Positions 52,631-62,422 are shown, counted from the first letter of the stretch. The stretch: 64,000 nucleotides of DNA from Deinandra increscens subsp. villosa (GCA_039602395.1 JBCNJP010000027.1:113376354-113440353); one strand, 5' to 3'. Notes: generated by a model from the letters alone, not told the origin. Numbers and translations: made by a program.

Positions 52631-53108
52631 TGCTTTTTGATTTTTAATGTCACAATTTTGTGAGCATAATCATTTTTTTTTTTTTTTTTAACAAAATAAA
52701 ACACACAAACACACAAACAAATTAAATGACTTTACACACATCTGGCCAAGCTAACTTTCAAAGTATTGATTTGAAAATTTTTAGAAAATAGGGTTTCATG
52801 ATATGCACACTTCATTGCATTTGAAGTCAACCACTTAATCAATCTAATTGAAAATTTTAGGAAATTTGGTTTGACTCAAAACACCCTTTGCCGCTTCATT
52901 CACACAACCAAGTTAAGAACAGTACCTTTCGTGCTGAATTTTACCTTTTACCTCTCAATGAGACATACCTTCCATTTATAGATTACTAGACATGACATGA
53001 AGATACGTCTCCTAAACTGTGCCTGGAACAATCACTTATCAACAAACAAATTAGTAATAAAAACGTTAGTGATAATCCTCCTTGATCGTTCCTGCACAGA
53101 GTGAGAGA

Positions 53109-55025
53109 TTAGTTAGCCAGTGGTACCCAGGCCATTGTTTTTCTGGGTACACCTGAGGAATCAATGAATGAAACTTCTTTTAAAAACATTCCTTTTGAAA
53201 AATCAGGAAGTTGTGATGATTCGGTTGTAGCTGCCTTGACTTTTGGCTTCCAAATTCCAGGTGATTTAACATTTGTTTTAGTCACTTTTGGAGTTGTGAC
53301 TTTAGGTATTTCAACCTTCTTCGTTTTAGATTCACTTTTCAAAACAGTTTTTGTTTTAGTCACCTTTTGAGTTGTGACTTTAGGAATTTCAACCTTCTTC
53401 GTTTTAGAATCATTTTTTAAAACAGTTCTAGTTACCTTGGGTTTTTCAAGCTTTGGTTGTTTTGAAACTGGTTTCTTCACCTGTTTTTGAAAATTTTTGT
53501 AACTTGGAAAGCTGTTGTTTTGATTTATAGATTTTCTTTCAGCTTTGGCAGCGCCCCAATGTTGATCAGAGGGTTTAACCTTAGGAGTAACAGTCTTCAT
53601 TGCCTTAGGTTTCTGCACCATCATCGGCTTAGACTTTACAGACTCCTGAGATGAAACCCTTTGACTTTTTGGAAAGTAGGGTTCATAGGGGCGATACAGA
53701 CAGTTCCTAGCAATATGACCAGCAGTGCCACAATTAAAGCAAGTCTGCTTCTTTAGATAGAAGTCAGACGTGTACCCATTTGACTTTGGTGGCTGATATG
53801 GAGCTGGTTTGCCTTGTGTCTGCTTCGTTGCTTTGACTGCTGCTTCAGATTTGACTTTCTGCCGGTTCGTCGAAGCCTGTGTCGAACCTGTCTTTACTAT
53901 CTTTGTGCTTCCTTGATTCTTTGACGTTGAAGCACCATCCTTGCAATTACAACAGCAACTGCATGATCCAACTGAAGAAATGGGAGACACAGCCACTCCC
54001 TTGAGTTTTTCATTCTTCACCACAGTTGTTGACTTCACACTTGGATGCTTGATGGTGATCTTTGGCTTCTCAACTTTAGCTTCACCGACCACTCCATCAG
54101 TTAATCCCTTGAACTTGGAGGAGAAGGATGGTAAGTCATACCCAACATCTGGTTCTTGGTCAAACATAGATCCAGATGTCATAAAGATCTTCCCCCCAGG
54201 CCATGTCGTCAAGATCACCTTTTCCCTTTTGACTTCGTCAACAACTTTCAAGCATGGGGTTTCAATTTTAGGGTATGGTTTCAACTCTACCCCAACTTCA
54301 TCAGACTTGGAATTATGACACCTGTTGTATTCTCGGCACTCAGCATCATTTTCTGATATATCCTTTACCCTCCCTTCACCATAAGTCATATTTGCTTCAT
54401 TATCAATTTCTTCTTGTGTCAATGGTGTAGTTCCAACCAAGACACTATCAACAGGAGGAGCAGCTTCTTTATAATCAGACTCGGTTCGTACAACTTGATC
54501 CTCACTAAGAAGTATTCCGATAATGTCTCTGGGAACTGGTGGAGGTATGATGCTGTTTGCAGCCAAGGCCTTATCAGTCTTTTCTGATCCAAATCCAGGT
54601 GTGTGTTTCCCAACTTGACCAGTCACAACAGCATGTGACAATTCCTTTCCAGCATCAAGCATTCTTTTGCTCCTCATTTGATTCATATCAAGCTTAACCT
54701 GCATCTCATTGTTCTTATGCTTCAGGTCATCTATCTGCTTACTTAGCTCAGCTATTTCTAATTTAGCGTTGTCATACAGATAGGCGTTCTCAGTTGCAAG
54801 GTTCCTATATTTTGCTATATCTAATTTCTGAGCTTTTACCTTCTCTTCATTCTTTTGCCATCTACCCTTAAAGGAACTCTTCTCGCACTTTGTCTCAAAC
54901 AATTCTGACTGAAAATTTCTACACATTTCTTTAAGTTCAGGAATTATCCGAGCACAAGTAGGATTGGGGCATATCTCAGCATCTTCGTCCTCAAATATAT
55001 TCTTTTCTTCAACCACTGAACTCAT
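53109..55025 (-). CDS. gag-like protein with coiled coil and zinc knuckle
   Basis: An intact 638-aa minus-strand ORF. The N-terminal 130 residues are Lys/Glu-rich and helical with heptad-like Leu/Ile spacing (LEIAELSKQIDDLKHKNNEM), suggesting a coiled coil. A CCHC zinc knuckle CFNCGTAGHIARNC lies at about 425-438. The C-terminal third is very basic, with repeats of the form KTKKVEIPKVTT twice. It ends GVPRKTMAWVPLAN, as in gag-pol junction regions of some Copia-type plant elements, but no pol follows. I infer an RNA-binding particle protein. The upstream part of a normal gag domain is not recognisable, so it may be a gag remnant re-used by a non-autonomous family. Confidence 0.75.
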   Translation of the reverse strand: MSSVVEEKNIFEDEDAEICPNPTCARIIPELKEMCRNFQSELFETKCEKSSFKGRWQKNEEKVKAQKLDIAKYRNLATENAYLYDNAKLEIAELSKQIDDLKHKNNEMQVKLDMNQMRSKRMLDAGKELSHAVVTGQVGKHTPGFGSEKTDKALAANSIIPPPVPRDIIGILLSEDQVVRTESDYKEAAPPVDSVLVGTTPLTQEEIDNEANMTYGEGRVKDISENDAECREYNRCHNSKSDEVGVELKPYPKIETPCLKVVDEVKREKVILTTWPGGKIFMTSGSMFDQEPDVGYDLPSFSSKFKGLTDGVVGEAKVEKPKITIKHPSVKSTTVVKNEKLKGVAVSPISSVGSCSCCCNCKDGASTSKNQGSTKIVKTGSTQASTNRQKVKSEAAVKATKQTQGKPAPYQPPKSNGYTSDFYLKKQTCFNCGTAGHIARNCLYRPYEPYFPKSQRVSSQESVKSKPMMVQKPKAMKTVTPKVKPSDQHWGAAKAERKSINQNNSFPSYKNFQKQVKKPVSKQPKLEKPKVTRTVLKNDSKTKKVEIPKVTTQKVTKTKTVLKSESKTKKVEIPKVTTPKVTKTNVKSPGIWKPKVKAATTESSQLPDFSKGMFLKEVSFIDSSGVPRKTMAWVPLAN

Positions 55026-55317
55026 TTTCTTTCTTTAGGTATGCAACTTCTGAAAATCTTGAAAATCGGCAAAAACGGCAAAATCGGCAAAAGTACTATT
55101 CAAAGAATAGTGTCAAAAACTTAAAACTGAAAAACGGAGGCCTTCGGAGTGGAATTTGGGGGTCCAAACGAGCTCCCCTGGACGTTAGTCGGGGGTAAAT
55201 CTGGGGCTCGGTGTCACGAACGTCGTGTTAAAATTTGAGCTTCTAACTCCAAACGAGTCAAAAGTTACGTCCGTTTCCGTGAAAGTGTGAAATAGTGACT
55301 TTTTGCCGTAAACCAAC

Positions 55318-55462
55318 CTTGTTTACGATCGTAATCCCTGTTTACGATCGTAATACCTGTTTATGATCGTAATCCCTGTTTATGATCGTAATCACTGTTT
55401 ACGATCGTAATCCCTGTTTATGATCGTAATCACCTGTTTATGATCGTAATCACCTTCAGTCA
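55318..55462. repeat. About 19-bp tandem repeat with TTACGATCGTAA palindrome
   Basis: Seven units of the type TGTTTACGATCGTAATCCC or TGTTTATGATCGTAATCAC. The core TTACGATCGTAA is a perfect 12-bp palindrome in some units. The LTR of the same element has a related stretch (GTTTATGATTACGATCATAA). Confidence 0.9.
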
Positions 55463-55496
55463 TAAACACCAGTCATAAACTTAGAATCGGAATCTC

Positions 55497-55590
55497 AATC
55501 ATAAACTCCGATAGTAAACTCCGATAGTAAACTCCGATAGTAAACTCCGATAGTAAACTCCGATAGTAAACTCCGATAGTAAACTCAGTT
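55497..55590. repeat. 13-bp tandem repeat
   Basis: TAAACTCCGATAG is repeated about six to seven times in the 5' leader of the gag-only element. Confidence 0.9.
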
Positions 55591-55721
55591 TATGATTGTG
55601 TTGGATCTTAAACCTTCAAATCTTGATCATAAACATTCATATCTTCAAGCCTTGATCATAAACCTTCAAATCTTCAAGCCTTGATCATAAACCTTCAAAC
55701 CTTCAAGCCTTCTTGATCATA

Positions 55722-55940
55722 AACATTCATATCTTCAAATCTTCAAATCTTCAAATCTTCAAATCTTCAAATCTTCAAATCTTCAAATCTTCAAATCTTC
55801 AAATCTTCAAATCTTCAAATCTTCAAATCTTCAAATCTTCAAATCTTCAAATCTTCAAATCTTCAAATCTTCAAATCTTTAAATCTTCAAATCTTCAAAT
55901 CTTTAAATCTTCAAATCTTCAAATCTTCAAATCTTCAAAT
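55722..55940. repeat. 8-bp microsatellite (ATCTTCAA)n followed by poly-T
   Basis: About 26 units of ATCTTCAA with rare changes to ATCTTTAA, followed by a run of about 20 T at 55941-55961. It forms a spurious ORF of SNLQIFKS repeats. It lies in the 5' leader, next to the PBS. Confidence 0.97.
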
Positions 55941-56010
55941 ATTTTTTTTTTTTTTTTTTTTGGAAAAAGCTTGAATCCAATATCGTGAGAACCTCGAATC
56001 TGTGATTCTT

Positions 56011-56025
56011 GGCTCTGATACCAAT
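56011..56025 (-). other. Primer binding site of gag-only element
   Basis: Minus strand ATTGGTATCAGAGCC lies directly beside the LTR; it is the initiator Met tRNA type. Confidence 0.92.
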
Positions 56026-56471
56026 TGTAGGTCCAGAAAATCTCCTAAAACACGATATTGATATCACGAACGAGTGCGGAATCCTCGTAGGTGATTGATT
56101 CAAGATAGAGAAGAGAAGAAAACACGAAGAATACGATGATTTGACGCTAAAAAACTTGATCTTTGCACACAAGAAACCTTGTCGGGTACAAAACAAGAAA
56201 TCGTAAACTTGAACTCTCTCTCTAGTTTATGATTACGATCATAAACACCTCCTTGGCACTCCTCTCAATCATAAACTCGCCAACCCTTACAATGGTAAAC
56301 ACATGGGGTTTATATAGGATCCCTAATGGACCTTAAACCCTAATAGTAAACCCAATGGTAAACCCCAAGCCCAATAATAAACCCAACCAAACTAGTCTAC
56401 TAATCTAAATAAACCCTCTAAGCCCAGCCCAACTAATTTAATATTACAAGCCTCATAATCTAGCCTCTACA
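56026..56471 (-). repeat. 5' LTR of gag-only element
   Basis: 446 bp. It differs from 49362-49807 at two bases by eye (TTTGACG versus TTTAACG, and AGCCTC versus AGCTTC). Confidence 0.95.
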
Positions 56472-56861
56472 ACGGTTAATACCAAAGTTGAGCGAAAACC
56501 AAAAAATCATTTTATTATTGTTTATCTAAAAATCAAACGAATAATCCCGTTAACTTGGAAAGTGCTCATGAGCATTTAAAATCATCATTTGAACTTGTAA
56601 GCTAATAAATGTATGAACTTCCTTTGTTTATCGATAAATGAATCCCGAACGCGCGTTTAATCGCGAAACAAATTTATTCATTTGCTTGAAAACAATCCTA
56701 ATTATCCAACCATCTTAATAACGTAAAATGATTTTTGGATTATGAAAAACGGTGCCAAAAGTTTAATCCTATGTTTAAAATGTTTTGATGGACTTCCAAT
56801 CCGGACGATGAACTTGAAACGGGTTGGGTTTTGCTAACGGGTCGGAGGCGGATGTTACAAC

Positions 56862-57665
56862 AGGAGCATTTTAATCATCATAAACATGGATTTACATCAT
56901 CAAATCTTCAAAAACACTCTAAAACCCATTTTCAACATATTTTGACCTAAATTGCATGAATCTTCAACATGGATGGATTTCAAACGTAAAGTTTGTGACT
57001 TTATAACAGATCTAACCTTCCTAAACATAAATACAGAAGATCTAACGATTATATGCAGGTTTGATCATGCTTTTTAAAGAAAACACATAAAAGGTGCATG
57101 TAAATGGTTTTTGGGACTCACGGTTTGATCAAGGATCGAATGAGTGAGATGAGGTGATGATTCTCTTGATGATCTCCTTGGATGGCCAGAAATCTCGAGA
57201 GAGCAGCAGGTGAAGAAGTGGTGTGTGTTTTGTGTGAAATGAGGCAAATGGTAGAACTAGGGTTTATTAAGATCTTTTATATCAGGGGCTAGTTTCGCTG
57301 GCAGTTTCGCTAGCAAGCGAAACTGGCTCTGACCACGAGCGAATCAGGCAGTTAAGCTAACTACCGGGCGACACTATAGTTTCGCTCGGTAGTTTCGCTG
57401 GAAATCTAAAACATACAAATTTGTCACATAATCAAGGATTTACAATTTGTCATGCTATTCATAATATTAAATCATGCATTTAAATCACATTGCACATAAT
57501 GACAACAATAAATGAACACATAGCATGTATGGACGGGTTCGGTGATCAACCAAAGGACGTGGACGTATTCGGTCTAGTTAAGCACTAGTTACTAAGTTAA
57601 CACTTATAACGTAACTAACGGGGTTTGTCTAACGGAAGTTAACCTTGAAATTCTCGGATGTCACA
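56862..57665 (-). repeat. 5' LTR of chromovirus, outer part
   Basis: Matches 39592-40395 with about three changes and ends CGGATGTCACA at 57665. CACTA sequence follows directly. Confidence 0.95.
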
Positions 57666-58661
57666 AACTTGAAAGACAAAACCATACAAAGACAAGTGCA
57701 TGGCTAGAGAAAAAGCACAATAAAGTTTTTTCTAAGTGGTTACGAACAATGGTACGTAATACACAATTTGACTGTATTAATGCTCCTGCTAGTTAGAAAA
57801 GTAATTATATATTAATTAATAAGTGGAAGTTCACTCTTGTAACTAATATCAGGTTCAGAGAGAGTTAGATGAATCGCAAGAAAGTGTATCAGAGACCTTA
57901 AGGTGGATTGCATACGGACCTAATACAAACGTATTAAGCTACGAAGTGTATGACATTAATGGGTTTACATTTCGTACAAAATCACGCGATGGTAAAGTCC
58001 ACCAGAACAGTGGGGTTAGTGTTGTAGCAGATGACATGCATATTTCTAAAACTGGAGTTAAAAGATACACCAAAACATCTTATTACGGGGTTTTACAAGA
58101 GATATGGGTACTTGATTATCATTTTAGAAGTATCCCGCTGTTCAAGTGTGACTGGGTTGACAATAAAATAGGGGTAAAGAAAGACAGTCTTGGGTACATG
58201 ATGGTTGAGCTTAGTACATTAGGTCACAAGGATGATCCTTTCATATTGGGCTCACAGGAACAACAAGTTTTTTACGTGGCAGACCAGCTCGATAAAAAAT
58301 TGTCAATTGTAATCAACAATCCTCCTACAATTTATACGGACGCGTGTGAAAATAAGGAATTTAGTACCATGACTAGTTATGACAATGAAAAAATATTGCC
58401 ACCAATAGAAAAAAAAGATTTGCGTATGAACGAATCCCCCGATGATTATAATCGCAAAGAGGGGCCTGGTATAACTATACGTACTAAGGTATTCATTTCT
58501 TTCTTCATAATCTTTTGCTATAATTATTGATAATTAATATTAAATCTTAACTTGCTTACTTGATGTAAACTTGTACAAGTCTAGCTAGTGCTTACATTTT
58601 ATCGTATCAGGCAAGTGGACCCTGTAGCATACCTTGTAGCATAACATCGGCTCGCATATAG
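57666..58661 (+). pseudogene. CACTA TNP2-like transposase gene, 3' part (DUF4216)
   Basis: The exons keep frame: 57666-57751 (ERQNHTKTSAWLEKKHNKVF), intron with GTACGT...ATCAG, 57853-58488, intron GTATTC...TATCAG, and 58611-58661 ending in TAG. The middle exon carries the DUF4216 domain (TSYYGVLQEIWVLDYHF, IPLFKCDWVD, GYMMVELSTLGHKDDPFILG, QQVFYVADQLDKK), which is always found at the C-terminus of TNP2-type CACTA transposases. No lesions are seen in this part, although the 5' part is broken, so it is a fragment of a dead gene. Its upstream partner is at 37796-37935, on the other side of the chromovirus. Confidence 0.87.
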
Positions 58662-58756
58662 GTAAACGTTTAATCAGTTTCTTATTGTGATATCATATAT
58701 AATTTGGATTAATCCGGGTGTCGAAGCTGCAATCTACCCGGTTTAATAAGGTTGGA

Positions 58757-59064
58757 AATACAAGTCGGGTTATATAATTCATACCGGATCCGGATAAAGA
58801 TCCGCGTGTTTATCCGAGACACACAAGTCATGACAAGAGTCAAGGGTCCGCGTGCTTCTTTTACGGGTCAAATAACCCGGTTAGATGCTTGTCTTCTCGG
58901 ATAAACACGCGGATCTTTAACCGGTTCTGGTACGAATGTTATAATCCGAGTTCTCGGATAAACACGCGGATCTTTATCCGGATATGGTATGAATGTTATA
59001 ACCCGACTTTTTTGATAAACTCACGGATCTTTATCCGTATCCGGTATTAATGATATAACCCGAC
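58757..59064. repeat. 57-bp tandem repeat (three units) with one inverted copy
   Basis: Units start TTCTCGGATAAACACGCGGA at 58894 and 58951, and a more diverged one starts at 59008; each ends near ATAACCCGAC. An inverted copy lies at 58757-58815 (GTCGGGTTATATAATTCATA at its start). The arms could fold into a long hairpin. No coding sequence is seen in 58662-59375. Confidence 0.85.
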
Positions 59065-59375
59065 ATGTATTTGCTTATATCTTTTGAATGTGTGTTATCC
59101 AATATTTATATAATCACACTAATAGCTGATAAATTCCATCTGGATTAATTTTAATATGTTAATTGGTTATGTATTTTAGGGTGTGTCATATGTGGCTGAC
59201 TATGTGACTAAAAAAACCAAAAACAACAATTTACATTAAACTTAAACAATTTATATAAAAGTCTTGATACAAACAAACCAAAAAACAGCAAATATATAAA
59301 TCTGTTGATCCTTCTCCAAAACTATCAAGACAAACAAACCAAAAAAAAAAAAGATATAATAGATTACATTCAATC

Positions 59376-59729
59376 TTAAGTTTGATCACCATTAAAAACA
59401 CCGAGTTCGTCTGTCAATAACTTTACCCTCTTTCTGTTCAGGTCTTCAATTTCGATGAGTATCTGGCCCAACTCATTGTTGATGGCCACATCATAATCAC
59501 CATCCTTCTCCAAATATTTGGAGCAATCTTTTGTTTTCTTCAAAGGGTCCCTTGCAAATTCCTCAAGCCTCCGCTTTAACAGGGACCTTTATTCAGCCGT
59601 TGCGTCAAGCCAAGCTCTCTCAGAAACTAAATTGCTTGTAATCTCTTGAGTTTTTTGAACTTTAATTAGAGTCTGACTTGCAACCCTCGACAGAATATGA
59701 TCATCAGTCAACGGGTTGTGGGGATCCAT
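59376..59729 (-). pseudogene. Unknown small coiled-coil-like protein, one internal stop
   Basis: Minus-strand ATG at 59727-59729 (MDPHNPLTDDHILSRVASQT) reads for 118 codons to TAA at 59376-59378, with one in-frame TAA at 59589-59591 (ATAE*RSLLKRRLEE). The second half is Lys/Glu/Leu-rich and helical (LGQILIEIEDLNRKRVKLL). I do not recognise the family. It diverges from the ORF at 60156 across a 426-bp gap. Confidence 0.4.
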
Positions 59730-60155
59730 TTTAAAAAGGTAGAAAAGATGGAAAAAAGGAGTCGGTTGTTTGTTTCTGCTTTGGAGGTGATAGTGACTGA
59801 TAAAAGATCCGCTGATGTGTTTTATGGTTTGGAAGGGATAAAGACTTCGAAAATGGCGGTTTATACAAGTAAAAGTAATCTTTTATTATAATCAAGTTGA
59901 TAAAGAGAGAGAAAAACACGGCTTAGAAGTTGAAAGGTTGTCATTATGAGATTCTTGAATCAACCAGTCCCTTCAACTTGAAACAATGTAATTTGGGGAG
60001 TAAATTTGTCTGAAATATTGGTAATGATTATTTCCTTGAACCTTGGTTACCGAGTAAAATAAATATATTTAATTTTATCTCTTAATATATAAACCTCCAT
60101 TTGTTACAAAAATATATCTCACATTTTTTACTTTCTTCATAACAATATCAATTCC
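59730..60155. other. Intergenic gap between two divergent unknown ORFs
   Basis: AT-rich; ATATATAAAC near 60088-60097 could be a TATA box for the plus-strand ORF. The overlapping ORFs at 59697-59891 and 59731-59919 have no domain. Confidence 0.35.
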
Positions 60156-60497
60156 ATGCCTTTCTTGTTTACAGAGGTTAATAATTGGAGCTTTTATGCA
60201 ACACCAGAGGTTGCGTGCAGCCAATACAAGAAGGGTAAGCTCGCTAATGATTCGTTTTTTGCCGCTAATTTAGACGCTGCATACTGCTACCAGCAGAAGA
60301 TGGTGTTCCTGAACGAGGAGGTCATGGGTCACTTTGCTGATAGTGATACCCTGATGGCCGAGAGGAAGCCGCTCTTTGATAAAATGTCAGAAATACATGG
60401 CCTCAATAAGGAACTCCAACAAAGGATTGATCTGCTTTGCAGAAGCCTGCTTAAGGCTCGTATCGAAAGAGAAATATGCGGAGAGAGTAGGCTGTAA
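60156..60497 (+). CDS. Unknown 113-aa protein
   Basis: An intact short ORF (MPFLFTEVNNWSFYATPEVA at its start). It is helical and charged towards the C-terminus (KMSEIHGLNKELQQRIDLLC). I recognise no family. A TATA-like sequence lies about 60 bp upstream and AT-rich sequence follows. Its length and its partner at 59376-59729 recall short captured or transposon-borne genes, but this is inference. Confidence 0.4.
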   Translation: MPFLFTEVNNWSFYATPEVACSQYKKGKLANDSFFAANLDAAYCYQQKMVFLNEEVMGHFADSDTLMAERKPLFDKMSEIHGLNKELQQRIDLLCRSLLKARIEREICGESRL

Positions 60498-61294
60498 TGA
60501 GTGAATGTAGGTTGTGTTTACATTATTTTATTTTGATCCTTGTATGAAACAACTGAATTAAATGAATTTCCACTCTTGTTTCAGTTAGTATAATTATTTG
60601 ATTTAATTCTAAGTTAACACATTGGCCCAATTCACTTTTTGAGTTAGTAATTGATTGATTGATAATCAAATACCAAAAATAAGAAAATAACAAAAATAAA
60701 ACATTCATCTGATTAAAATAAAGTAGGAGACAAGCATTTCGGTTTATAAGCCACACAGGATCCGCATGACTCTTGATTCGGATCCTCTTTACCCGAATAT
60801 CAGATTTACCAATTGAGTCAGGGCCCGAAGAAAGTTGAGTTGGGCCTTAGCCCATTTCTGTTTATGGCTAGCGTTAACATCAATACCCTAAGTCATTTAA
60901 TTTGACCGACCTCACATTTAGTGACACACCTTCCTCCCATCTCGTATTTCATATCAACCAAAATCACAAGCAATTCGTTAATTAATCAAGTCATGTGTAT
61001 TGGTCCTCTATTAGATGATTCGGACTGAATTGTTAATTAACCAAGACCTCCATTAGATGATTAAAATATTGGGGCTGAATTGTTAATTAATCAAGTCATG
61101 TGTATTGGTCCTCTAAACTTTTATAGATTTATTTGATTTCATTGGGTGTTTTCATAATTAGTTATCTGTATTGATTACTTTTATTGACAAACAACCCAAA
61201 ACTTAGACCATCATCCTAACATTTCTTTTATGTTATAGGTTCCTCTTCTAGATTAGTCAACGGAACATCAGAAACTTGCTTTTGTACCTATCTA
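60498..61294. other. AT-rich stretch, no gene seen
   Basis: A direct repeat of about 30 bp (TTAATTAATCAAGTCATGTG, then TATTGGTCCTCTA) is present near 60977 and again near 61082. The minus-strand ORF at 60523-60756 has no domain. Confidence 0.5.
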
Positions 61295-62055
61295 ATGAAT
61301 CATAAAGATCAGCATCTGGTATGTTTAATTTTTACAATGTAATTTCAACTTTTTAATTAATGTATCATAAATGATTATAATTACATTTGTAACACCATAA
61401 ACTTTTTATTTATCTTAAGTGCCAATTACCCCCCTTAGTGATGCTGACATAAAACTTGTTTTAATTAACAGCCTATTCATTTGAATGCAAGACTGCCAAT
61501 CAGTCCCCTTAGCCACAATGATGTTCAAGTTGTTAACATTTTGCCACCTGATGAAATATCTATATTCGTCAATCTTGAACGCATCAATGGTTCACTGTCC
61601 TTCATGAAAGGATGGCAAGATGTGATTCAAGCTTGCAATCTCAATGATTCAGCTTTTCTGTTTTTCACTAATGTTGACGACAGTTATTTTAAGCTTACTT
61701 TCATTGATGAAAAAATGTGTTGCAGTCAAGACTCGTTCTACGTTGCTTTTTTAAAATCTTACTCTAGTCAACTGGTAATCTTTTTTTAATTGCATCTTAT
61801 ATATTTGGTTATTATTTATTGACAATAATATCAATAATGACCCAAACTTCTATATATTCATAGCTGTTGCTGGATTTATTTTTCGCTGAGAGGTTTCAAA
61901 CTCCGGAGACGAAGAATAGGGTAACCATTATTGGTTTTGAGGGTCGTGAGTGGGAGGTTGAACTTGCAAAATCATACGGAAGGTTGTTTTTTTAAAGAGG
62001 ATGGAGAAAAGTGGTTAAAGATGTCCCGCTATTTGAAGGAGACATTGTGGTGTTT
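61295..62055 (+). pseudogene. B3-domain (REM-type) gene, broken and truncated
   Basis: Three exons keep frame: 61295-61318 (MNHKDQHL), 61472-61774 and 61864-62055, with introns GTATGT...AACAG and GTAATC...CATAG. Exon 2 holds a diverged B3-like fold (ISIFVNLERINGSLSFMKGW). Exon 3 holds a clear B3 DNA-binding core (RVTIIGFEGREWEVELAKSY, then RGWRKVVKDVPLFEGDIVVF). An in-frame TAA (GRLFF*RGWRK) probably replaces a Lys codon, and the gene is cut at 62055 by a new LTR. Plant REM proteins bind DNA in the nucleus. This could be a host gene remnant or sequence captured by a transposon; the window does not decide. Confidence 0.65.
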
Positions 62056-62422
62056 TGTAACACCCCGACCGATGGCGGAAACATCGAGGTGTCACGAAAA
62101 GAGTATAGAAGCACATGGATAAAAGGAGAACCATATTTTTATTATTAATTCAAATCTTAAAACGTCTATTACAAGGCATAAGAAATTAAAAGGCATAAGA
62201 TTCGCTAACTAGATCTCCAAACTTCTAGTCTCAATCAGGCTTGATTCTCATTTCCTGAAAAACATGCAAAAGGTCAACTACATATATAGTTGGTGAGTCA
62301 TAGGTTTGTTAACAAAGCAGTAATAATAACCGATTGATAAACGTTTTCAAAGTCATACATGTTAAACTAAATATGCAAGTATTACCTAAATTAATCACAT
62401 ATTCGTCACCCAGTACATAAAT

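Larger units (their letters stand above)
49362..56471 (-). mobile_element. Non-autonomous LTR retrotransposon with gag only
   Basis: A minus-strand element with LTRs 49362-49807 and 56026-56471 (446 bp each, two mismatches by eye) and the target duplication ACGGT at 49357-49361 and 56472-56476. The PBS at 56011-56025 matches initiator Met tRNA. The only coding region is a 638-aa gag-like protein; there is no protease, integrase or reverse transcriptase. The 3.3 kb between the ORF and the 3' LTR holds an 890-bp duplication and a series of polypurine-like motifs. Mobility would depend on enzymes from another element. The young age shows that such help was available recently. Confidence 0.92.
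47207..56859 (-). mobile_element. Truncated solo LTR of a second gypsy-like family, with nested element
   Basis: Without the gag-only element (49362-56476) this block is about 2.54 kb, close to the chromovirus LTR length. It ends GGATGTTACA at 56859 and carries the hairpin motif (GTCAAC at 47379), in the same orientation as the chromovirus LTR. Its expected TGTAACACC-type start is missing, together with about 270 bp of the host LTR, so a deletion removed that edge after insertion. It contains a tRNA-like sequence (49109-49176). I see no gene in 47207-49361 or 56477-56859. Confidence 0.6.
37936..57665 (-). mobile_element. Chromovirus LTR retrotransposon (Tekay/Del-like), intact gag-pol
   Basis: The minus-strand element has a left (3') LTR at 37936-40395, a gag-pol at 40555-45177, a PBS complementary to initiator Met tRNA (45708-45722), and a right (5') LTR at 45725-47206 continued at 56862-57665. 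Full LTR length would be about 2.56 kb. The left LTR lacks its outer 97 bp, so no target duplication remains. The right LTR has lost about 270 bp where a solo LTR sits. I count about 12 mismatches over about 2.19 kb of shared LTR. The lineage call rests on the polyprotein order, the C-terminal chromodomain-like region and the Met-tRNA PBS. It lies inside the CACTA TNP2-like gene. Confidence 0.93.

Noticed and set aside
55713..55988. A 91-aa repeat protein (SNLQIFKS units)
   Set aside because: It is the translation of the 8-bp microsatellite in the leader of the gag-only element.
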